NCBI GenBank assembly: GCA_010671965.1
Contig: JAAHIC010000398.1
Location: 1-5,014 of the forward strand
DNA: 5,014 nucleotides
Origin: Leptolyngbya sp. SIO4C5
GTDB taxonomy: Bacteria; Cyanobacteriota; Cyanobacteriia; Phormidesmidales; Phormidesmidaceae
Reading direction: 5' to 3'
The position numbers and the translations under genes are program-made. Positions within the stretch are counted from its first letter, which is position 1. Every line of letters starts with the position of its first letter. The notes beneath the pieces are model-generated. The model searched no databases, was not told the DNA's origin, and saw only the letters and a program-made list of their open reading frames with translations. Of the stretch, positions 1 to 4,097 are shown one piece after another.

Positions 1-4
1 GTGA

Positions 5-460
5 TCCCAGCGCAAATTTTTAGTCAAAGGCGATCGCTGGCGATCGCTGGGCACGGGTGAATTTTACCGCCAAGGTTACCTAGCCACGGCTCAAGCGGGA
101 GCGACTGTGCGGGTACGAGTCGCGGGCGATCGCGGCTACATTACTGTCAAAGGCACAACGGTAGGCAGTCGTCGGGCTGAATTTGAATATAAGATTCCGG
201 TCAGCGACGCCCAGGAAATGCTCGACACCCTCTGCCATCAGCCGCTGATTGAAAAGACTCGCTATAAAATTCCGCTGGGATCACTGATTTGGGAAGTAGA
301 TGAGTTCGCTGGTGCAAACGCGGGATTGATCGTGGCTGAAGTTGAGCTACAGGATCCTCAGCAAGCGATTGAGTTACCAGACTGGATTGGCCTAGAAGTT
401 ACAGAAGACGCGCGCTATTTCAATGCTTACCTGGCACAAGTCCCCTTCAGTCAGTGGTAA
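5..460 (+). CDS. CYTH domain protein (triphosphate tunnel metalloenzyme-like), 5' end disrupted or missing
   Basis: CYTH proteins form an eight-stranded barrel that binds triphosphate and divalent metal; bacterial members often hydrolyse inorganic tripolyphosphate and a few are adenylate cyclases. From base 11 the frame reads RKFLVKGDRWRSL and then YRQGYL, the usual start of the family. It continues with the charged barrel strands: RVRV, YITVKG, EFEYKIP, KTRYKI, WEVDEF, VAEVEL, and the C-terminal EVTEDARYFNAYLA. The family signature at the N-terminus is ExExK (usually EIERK). Here the codons before RK read stop-Ser-Gln, with an in-frame TGA at 2-4, so both signature glutamates and the start codon are absent. 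A GTG at 107 preceded by GGGAG (97-101) is the first possible start after that TGA, but using it would discard about 34 conserved residues, so I regard it as unlikely to be the native start. Either the window edge has a sequence error or frameshift, or the gene is inactivated. Family assignment is firm; substrate and activity are unknown. Confidence 0.82.
   Translation, partial: SQRKFLVKGDRWRSLGTGEFYRQGYLATAQAGATVRVRVAGDRGYITVKGTTVGSRRAEFEYKIPVSDAQEMLDTLCHQPLIEKTRYKIPLGSLIWEVDEFAGANAGLIVAEVELQDPQQAIELPDWIGLEVTEDARYFNAYLAQVPFSQW
30..50. repeat. Two HIP1 octamers in a 10-bp tandem repeat
   Basis: The 10-mer CGATCGCTGG occurs twice in direct tandem (31-40 and 41-50), creating two GCGATCGC palindromes at 30-37 and 40-47. 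The repeat encodes the DRWRSLG part of the CYTH protein, where the family has no length expansion, so it is not an obvious insertion. Further GCGATCGC copies start at 126, 1266, 1452, 1467, 1776, 1869, 2660 and 3127. HIP1 is a known abundant cyanobacterial genome motif; its function is debated. Confidence 0.85.
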
Positions 461-541
461 GCGTAGGCAATCCGGTAATTTCTATCTGAGGAAGCAAGAC
501 AGGGCCACGCGAAAAATTTAAGCTAAGGGGCCATTAGTTGA

Positions 542-565
542 AGCTGCTCAGGGTTTAGGGCAGCT
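542..565 (+). other. Weak inverted repeat ahead of the HAD gene
   Basis: Six-bp arms AGCTGC (542-547) and GCAGCT (560-565) flank a 12-nt spacer, ending 15 bases before the HAD ribosome-binding site. It could be a leader hairpin or protein site, but arms this short arise easily by chance. The rest of the 134-bp gap between the CYTH and HAD genes shows no convincing promoter or terminator. Confidence 0.2.
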
Positions 566-580
566 ACCTTTACTAACAAT

Positions 581-587
581 AAGGAAG
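581..587 (+). promoter_or_regulatory. Ribosome binding site of the HAD gene
   Basis: AAGGAAG lies 7 bases before the ATG at 595. It is a good Shine-Dalgarno match and fixes the start of the HAD phosphatase. Confidence 0.7.
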
Positions 588-594
588 ATTCTTC

Positions 595-1263
595 ATGCCC
601 CAGGTCGCTATTTTTGACATCGACGGTACGCTGGTTGATTCGGTAAATTTTCATGCCAAAGCCTGGGTTGAAGGCTTTAGGAAGTTTGGTCACACGGTTG
701 AGTTTGCCGTCATCAAGCAGCGAATTGGCAAAGGCAGCGGCTATATTCTGGAAGAGTTTCTGACCGTAGCTGAGAATCAGCAGTACGGTGCCGAACTCAA
801 CGACTATCGCCAGCAATACTTCCACGAGCAGTTTCTGCCCCAGATTCAGCCCTTTCCTCAAGTTCGCGCCTTATTTGAGCGACTGCGACAAGATGAGGTT
901 CAGATTGTCTTGGCCACTTCAGCCGAACAGGAAACAGCCAATCACTACCGCGAACTACTAGGGGTGAAAGACCTGCTAGACGGCATGACCTGCGCCGATG
1001 ATGTTGAGAACGCTAAACCTGAGGCAGATATTTTTCAGGCAGCGCTTAGCAAGGTGCCTCCGGTCGCGCCAGCAGCGGTTGTCGTGGTTGGCGACAGTCC
1101 CTATGACGCGGAAGCAGCTCAAAAGCTTTCGTTGCCAACCATTGGACTGCTGAGCGGCGGCTTTTCTGCCGAGCAGCTACAGGAAGCTGGCAGCGTTGCT
1201 ATCTATAAAGATCCTGCCGATTTATTAGCTCACTACGCTGACTCGCCACTGGGTACGGCTTAA
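595..1263 (+). CDS. HAD family hydrolase, phosphoglycolate phosphatase/beta-phosphoglucomutase-like
   Basis: A 222-residue cytoplasmic haloacid-dehalogenase-type enzyme, expected to act through an aspartyl-phosphate intermediate with Mg2+. All four HAD motifs are visible: motif I DIDGTLVDS (nucleophile D8, acid/base D10), motif II LATSA (106-110, S109), motif III lysine K141 in NAKPEADIF, and motif IV VVVGDSPYD (D167, D171). Residues about 18-85 between motifs I and II form a helical C1 cap, placing it in subfamily I with Gph, PgmB and related sugar-phosphate phosphatases. Length is typical. The ATG has a good ribosome-binding site. Its TAA shares one base with the ATG of the next gene (TAATG), so the transporter is probably translated by coupling. 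The substrate cannot be read from the sequence: 2-phosphoglycolate, a hexose phosphate or another small phosphate ester are all possible. Family is certain, substrate unknown. Confidence 0.95.
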   Translation: MPQVAIFDIDGTLVDSVNFHAKAWVEGFRKFGHTVEFAVIKQRIGKGSGYILEEFLTVAENQQYGAELNDYRQQYFHEQFLPQIQPFPQVRALFERLRQDEVQIVLATSAEQETANHYRELLGVKDLLDGMTCADDVENAKPEADIFQAALSKVPPVAPAAVVVVGDSPYDAEAAQKLSLPTIGLLSGGFSAEQLQEAGSVAIYKDPADLLAHYADSPLGTA

Positions 1264-2672
1264 TGGCGATCGCCGCCTCAGCCCCCTCCTTTGAGCAGCG
1301 CCTAGACCAGTCGCCACTGACCCGACCGATGTGGTTTCTGTGGGGCTTATCAGCCGGACTCATTGCCCTAGATGGCTTTGACTTTTTTATCATCGGCGTG
1401 GCGCTGCCCTTTCTGCAGCGAGATTTTGGGTTAGGGGCAGCAGGCACCGGTGCGATCGCGGTAGCTGCGATCGCCGGATCGCTGGTGGGCGCTTTGATCC
1501 TAGGGCCACTAACCGATCGGGTAGGACGTCAGCGTATGCTGGTTGTGGATATTGCCATTTTCGTCCTAGCTACGGCTGGAACAGCGTTAGCCTGGAACCC
1601 GGCCTCTCTCATCGCCTTCCGCTTTCTGGTGGGGGTGGGTATAGGCGCAGACTACCCTATCAGCGTCGCTTACATTACTGAAAATGTGCCGACACGGCTG
1701 CGCGGACGCATGGTGATTGGCGCTTTTACGTTTCAGGCTGTCGGAGCCTTGCTAGGTGCGCTGACAGGACTAAGCGCGATCGCGGCTTTCAATCATCTCT
1801 ATCCCGGCGATCTCCAGCCTGCAATTCAGTATGCCTGGCGCATCATGCTGGGGATTGGGCTGCTGCTAGCGATCGCGGTAGCGGGTCTGCGGCTGAGCTT
1901 TTTGCTAGAAAGTCCGCGCTACTTTATTGCTCAGGGCAACTACCAAGCCGCTTCCAAAGCCGCCTCCACCCTGCTGGCTAGCCCAATTGAAATTACGGCA
2001 GACACCGACCCCCCGGAGCAAGAACCGCAGCTAGCTTATAGCGCTCTCTTCTCAGCCGCCTATCGTCGGCGCACTCTGCTCGCCTCGGTTCCCTGGTTTC
2101 TTCAGGATATTGCCACCTATGGCATCGGCATTTTTACGCCCACTATTATCGGCGCGTTGGCCTTCGCAGGTCAGGAAAACTTTCTCCTGCGGGAGATGGC
2201 AGCAGCGAAAGGAGCCGCTTTTGTAGATTTATTTTTGATTTCTGGTTTTGTGCTGGCGGTTTGGCTTGTCGAGCGGGCCGGACGCATTCGCCTGCAAATT
2301 GGCGGCTTTATCGGCATGGCGGTTGGACTCAGCATTCTGGCCCTATCTAATCTAGCTGACCCCGGCAGCGGCCTGAAGCTAGCGCTGGTCTTCGCGGGCT
2401 TTGTGCTATTTAACTTGCTCATGAATGCGGGGCCTAACGCCACTACGTTCTTGCTGTCGGGAGAAGTCTTTCCCACCTCAATTCGGGCCAGCGGCGCTGG
2501 TTTTGCGGCGGCATTTGCTAAGGCCGGGGCCATAGTCGGCGCTTATGGCTTACCTGTGCTGCAGCAGGCTTGGGGCGTGTCAGCGCTGCTGCTACTGCTG
2601 GCCGGAATTTGCCTGCTAGCGGCGCTCATTACCTATTTGACTCGGGTAGAAACGGCAAGGCGATCGCTATAG
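1263..2672 (+). CDS. MFS transporter, PHS (phosphate:H+ symporter)-like
   Basis: A 469-residue inner-membrane transporter with about 12 hydrophobic helices and a polar central loop (about 222-268). MFS landmarks: loop 2-3 motif with GPLTDRVGRQR (81-91), loop 4-5 LRGRM (146-150), the ESPR end of the first half (216-219), and its second-half counterpart ERAGR (337-341). Several stretches resemble the Pho84/PHS family rather than generic sugar porters: GIGADYPIS (126-134), WFLQDIATYG (278-287), GPNATTF (390-396), GEVFPT (400-405), and AKAGAI (419-424). D130, Y131, Q158, W278, D282, Y286, N392 and K420 correspond to the residues I recall as handling phosphate and protons in the fungal PiPT structure, with the same spacing. 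Phosphate or another small oxyanion is therefore the favoured substrate, as an inference; prokaryotic relatives may carry organic acids. The ATG overlaps the HAD stop by one base and has no clear Shine-Dalgarno of its own, suggesting translational coupling. Six HIP1 sites fall inside the gene. Confidence 0.93.
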   Translation: MAIAASAPSFEQRLDQSPLTRPMWFLWGLSAGLIALDGFDFFIIGVALPFLQRDFGLGAAGTGAIAVAAIAGSLVGALILGPLTDRVGRQRMLVVDIAIFVLATAGTALAWNPASLIAFRFLVGVGIGADYPISVAYITENVPTRLRGRMVIGAFTFQAVGALLGALTGLSAIAAFNHLYPGDLQPAIQYAWRIMLGIGLLLAIAVAGLRLSFLLESPRYFIAQGNYQAASKAASTLLASPIEITADTDPPEQEPQLAYSALFSAAYRRRTLLASVPWFLQDIATYGIGIFTPTIIGALAFAGQENFLLREMAAAKGAAFVDLFLISGFVLAVWLVERAGRIRLQIGGFIGMAVGLSILALSNLADPGSGLKLALVFAGFVLFNLLMNAGPNATTFLLSGEVFPTSIRASGAGFAAAFAKAGAIVGAYGLPVLQQAWGVSALLLLLAGICLLAALITYLTRVETARRSL

Positions 2673-2693
2673 GGGCAACGGTCTGCCCCTATA
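2668..2693. terminator. Terminator-like hairpin between convergent genes
   Basis: Perfect 10-bp arms, TATAGGGGCA (2668-2677) and TGCCCCTATA (2684-2693), enclose a 6-nt loop. The stem overlaps the TAG stop of the MFS gene (2670-2672) and lies 27 bp beyond the end of the convergent Nfu gene, so it could serve both strands. There is no T-run on either side, so it is not a canonical intrinsic terminator; it may act as a 3'-end stabiliser or with little-characterised cyanobacterial termination. Confidence 0.6.
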
Positions 2694-2719
2694 AACTGGG
2701 TTATGCGCTATCCCAGCGG

Positions 2720-2959
2720 CTACATTACCTGCTCAACTTCGGCAATTTCAGGAATAAATTCCCGTAGCCGCCGCTCAATCCCCATCCGTAGAGTCATGGC
2801 CGAACTAGGGCAAGAACCACAGGCTCCCTGCAGCCGTAGCTTAACCACCGGGCCGTCAATTTCGACTAGCTCCACGTTGCCGCCATCTGCCATCAGATAG
2901 GGGCGCATTTCGTCTAAGACCTGCTCCACATTTTCAGATGTTAAAGCCAATGTCTGCAT
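2720..2959 (-). CDS. NifU C-terminal-domain (Nfu/CnfU-type) Fe-S cluster scaffold
   Basis: A 79-residue stand-alone Nfu domain that assembles and hands over Fe-S clusters. In cyanobacteria and chloroplasts this small form (CnfU/Nfu) supplies [4Fe-4S] clusters, notably for photosystem I. The sequence shows [20 protein letters not shown] (14-33), [16 protein letters not shown] (38-53), and [14 protein letters not shown] (59-72). The ligand cysteines are C47 and C50 of the CGSC motif; two subunits would share a cluster. Length matches the cyanobacterial short form, which lacks the NifU N-terminal scaffold and central ferredoxin domains. The ATG is preceded by GAGGT (2966-2970 on the minus strand), 6 bases away. 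It starts 42 bp after the peroxiredoxin stop on the same strand, so the two are likely cotranscribed. Identification is secure. Confidence 0.96.
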   Translation of the reverse strand: MQTLALTSENVEQVLDEMRPYLMADGGNVELVEIDGPVVKLRLQGACGSCPSSAMTLRMGIERRLREFIPEIAEVEQVM

Positions 2960-2965
2960 TGCATT

Positions 2966-2970
2966 ACCTC
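2966..2970 (-). promoter_or_regulatory. Ribosome binding site of the Nfu gene
   Basis: Minus-strand GAGGT lies 6 bases upstream of the ATG at 2959. A second ATG, 5 bases upstream and out of frame (2962-2964), is too near this site to be the start. Confidence 0.65.
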
Positions 2971-3001
2971 ATGAATTCAAAGACTGTTTCTATTGTACGA
3001 A

Positions 3002-3553
3002 TTACGTCGCTTCCGCTTGGAGTTCATCAAGCCTTGCTAAAACTTCCCGGCTATGAATGGCCGGACGAACCCCCAGAAAGCGCTCTCGCATAATACCGTC
3101 AGGATCAATCAGATAGGTGTGTCGCAGCGATCGCGCTCCGAGCCAAGAGCCGTAGAGCTTACTCACGTCTCCCTGCGTATCTGCTAATAAGGGAAATACC
3201 AGACCTTCTGAATCGCAAAAGCGGGCGTGAGAACCAACATCGTCCGCACTCACGCCTAAAATTTGGGCATTGCGTCTCTGATAGGCCGCTAGATCTTGCT
3301 GAAACCGCTGGGCCTCCAAGGTGCAGCCAGAGGTAAAGTCTTTGGGATAGAAGTAAAGCACCACCCACTGCCCCCGATAGTCTGAGAGCGAGACGGCCTC
3401 TTCTCCCAGGTTACTTGGCAGGCTGAAATCGGGAGCCTCAGTACCTAAAGGCACCTGAGGGCCACCCATAGCCCAGGCTGTAGGGCTGAAAAGAAATAGG
3501 CTAGCTAAGCAAGCTAACAAAACGGCTTTGAGCAGGCTGCGGCGCTGAATCAT
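3002..3553 (-). CDS. Exported peroxiredoxin, BCP/PrxQ family
   Basis: A 183-residue thiol peroxidase that reduces H2O2 and organic hydroperoxides. Residues 1-28 form a signal peptide: RRSLLK (4-9), a hydrophobic core to about 22, then AWA before a likely cleavage after A28. The twin arginine followed by S-L-L-K resembles a Tat signal, so export in folded form to the periplasm or thylakoid lumen is plausible. The mature domain starts with GTEAPDFSLPSNLGE (37-51), then YFYPKDFTSGCT with the peroxidatic C77. The classic BCP resolving cysteine five residues later is Q82 here; a second cysteine, C113 in HARFCDSEG, sits 36 residues after C77, as in PrxQ enzymes whose resolving cysteine is on helix 3. 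HTYLIDPDG (145-153) completes the fold. The start has GGAG (3556-3559) only 2 bases away, an unusually tight spacing, but the signal peptide supports it. The gene precedes nfu by 42 bp. Family secure; export route inferred. Confidence 0.95.
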   Translation of the reverse strand: MIQRRSLLKAVLLACLASLFLFSPTAWAMGGPQVPLGTEAPDFSLPSNLGEEAVSLSDYRGQWVVLYFYPKDFTSGCTLEAQRFQQDLAAYQRRNAQILGVSADDVGSHARFCDSEGLVFPLLADTQGDVSKLYGSWLGARSLRHTYLIDPDGIMRERFLGVRPAIHSREVLARLDELQAEAT

Positions 3554-3557
3554 AACT

Positions 3558-3595
3558 CCGTGAATATAAACTCTTAACAGAAGTTTATATTCCGG
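3558..3595 (-). promoter_or_regulatory. Long dyad upstream of the peroxiredoxin start (operator or leader hairpin)
   Basis: Perfect 11-bp arms, GAATATAAACT (3562-3572) and AGTTTATATTC (3582-3592), are separated by 9 bp, giving 20 bp between arm centres, about two helical turns. With one base bulged at 3561, CCG (3558-3560) also pairs with CGG (3593-3595). On the minus-strand transcript this extension includes the CGG of the peroxiredoxin Shine-Dalgarno CGGAG. It could bind a dimeric repressor or form an RNA hairpin masking the ribosome site. A terminator for the upstream small gene is less likely because the stem is AT-rich and there is no T-run. It does not match the PerR consensus that I know. 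Confidence 0.6.
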
Positions 3596-3624
3596 CGCGG
3601 CTCAATGGCTAGCCTCGTCAGCTA

Positions 3625-3825
3625 CTAGCAAACATTGCTCAACTCCGCCGTCGCCGTTTGCAAGGCGGGCAGCCAGTCAGTCACTTGAAGCTGATAGCAG
3701 GTATAGGGGGGCTGAGGCGAATGATCTAGATCCGACGGTAAGATCGTTACCCACCGACCCGACTGCGGATCGCGATAAGCCTTGAACGGATTGGACTTGA
3801 GTGGTTTGCTGCAAGGTATTGGCAT
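3625..3825 (-). CDS. Small hypothetical protein with NPFKAYRDPQSGRW motif
   Basis: A 66-residue reading frame of unknown function. Its most protein-like part is KSNPFKAYRDPQSGRWVTI (residues 10-28), which looks like a conserved core and recalls short cyanobacterial hypothetical proteins; I cannot confirm that without a search. The rest includes a proline-rich YTCYQL stretch and a DWLPALQTATAELS tail. No signal peptide or membrane helix is seen. Cysteines are at about 5, 43 and 66. The ATG at 3825 is the first start after an in-frame TAG and has no recognisable Shine-Dalgarno, which lowers confidence. It lies on the same strand as its neighbours, 71 bp before the peroxiredoxin start. The overlapping GTG-initiated frame at 3677-3886 looks compositionally like a shadow. 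Confidence 0.5.
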   Translation of the reverse strand: MPIPCSKPLKSNPFKAYRDPQSGRWVTILPSDLDHSPQPPYTCYQLQVTDWLPALQTATAELSNVC

Positions 3826-3961
3826 TGCTGGATAAAAGATGTAGTTTGCTGAGCCCTGAATCGAAATGATTGTCCAACAGCCCCACTAACAGGACTAACT
3901 AGACAAATATGACCCTTATTTTCTCAGGCGAAAGACCGCTCTAGAAGCAAATTTGCCTGTA

Positions 3962-3990
3962 ATTAGGCTAAGAGTACATTAAGATTTCAA
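3962..3990 (-). promoter_or_regulatory. Weak candidate sigma-70-type promoter
   Basis: On the minus strand TTGAAA (3985-3990) is followed after 17 bp by CCTAAT (3962-3967), which matches four of six -10 positions. It would start transcription about 130 bp before the small hypothetical gene. Such matches occur by chance in AT-rich gaps, so this is a candidate only. Confidence 0.25.
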
Positions 3991-4035
3991 ACATCCTGCC
4001 TGCCTGCAGACGGATTTGTCATCAGCCAAACTGCG

Positions 4036-4068
4036 GAATCCCCAGTTTAAGTACCACGACTGGGATTC
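4036..4068 (-). terminator. Imperfect hairpin downstream of the phosphatase gene
   Basis: GAATCCCCAGT (4036-4046) pairs with ACTGGGATTC (4059-4068) with one bulged C, around a 12-nt loop. It begins 29 bases beyond the phosphatase stop on the minus strand. The T-run of a canonical intrinsic terminator is absent, so a 3'-end stabilising or factor-assisted role is as likely. Confidence 0.4.
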
Positions 4069-4097
4069 AGCTCAAACGCCGGGGCGATATCGCGCGG

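Larger units (their letters stand above)
3826..4097. other. Non-coding gap between the phosphatase and the small hypothetical gene
   Basis: This 272-bp stretch has no supportable gene. It contains an imperfect hairpin (4036-4068), a triple tandem CCTG (3995-4006), and a weak promoter candidate (3962-3990), each noted separately or minor. It probably holds the 3' UTR of the phosphatase gene and the promoter of the downstream minus-strand genes. Confidence 0.5.

Noticed and set aside
523..861. 112-codon minus-strand frame opposite the HAD gene
   Set aside because: Overlaps the start and first third of a well-supported HAD gene, with no family resemblance.
2171..2533. 120-codon minus-strand frame inside the MFS gene
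   Set aside because: Antisense to conserved transporter helices; Ala/Pro/Lys-rich composition typical of antisense frames.
2993..2998. TACAAT on the minus strand as an nfu promoter -10
   Set aside because: No acceptable -35 at 16-18 bp upstream and no extended -10, so not listed as a promoter.
3509..3511. Possible lipobox LLAC (residues 12-15) in the peroxiredoxin signal peptide
   Set aside because: The hydrophobic stretch before C15 would be too short, and a normal AWA cleavage site occurs at 26-28, so a lipoprotein is unlikely.
3677..3886. 69-codon minus-strand frame starting with GTG at 3886
   Set aside because: It overlaps the better 3625-3825 frame, is rich in S/L/Q low-information sequence, has no motif and no Shine-Dalgarno; treated as a shadow.
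3995..4006. Three tandem CCTG units
   Set aside because: Too short to be a meaningful microsatellite or iteron array.
4084..4093. GCGATATCGC palindrome after the phosphatase stop
   Set aside because: A 10-bp palindrome resembling HIP1 with an inserted AT; a single copy with no spacer or context, so no role can be supported.
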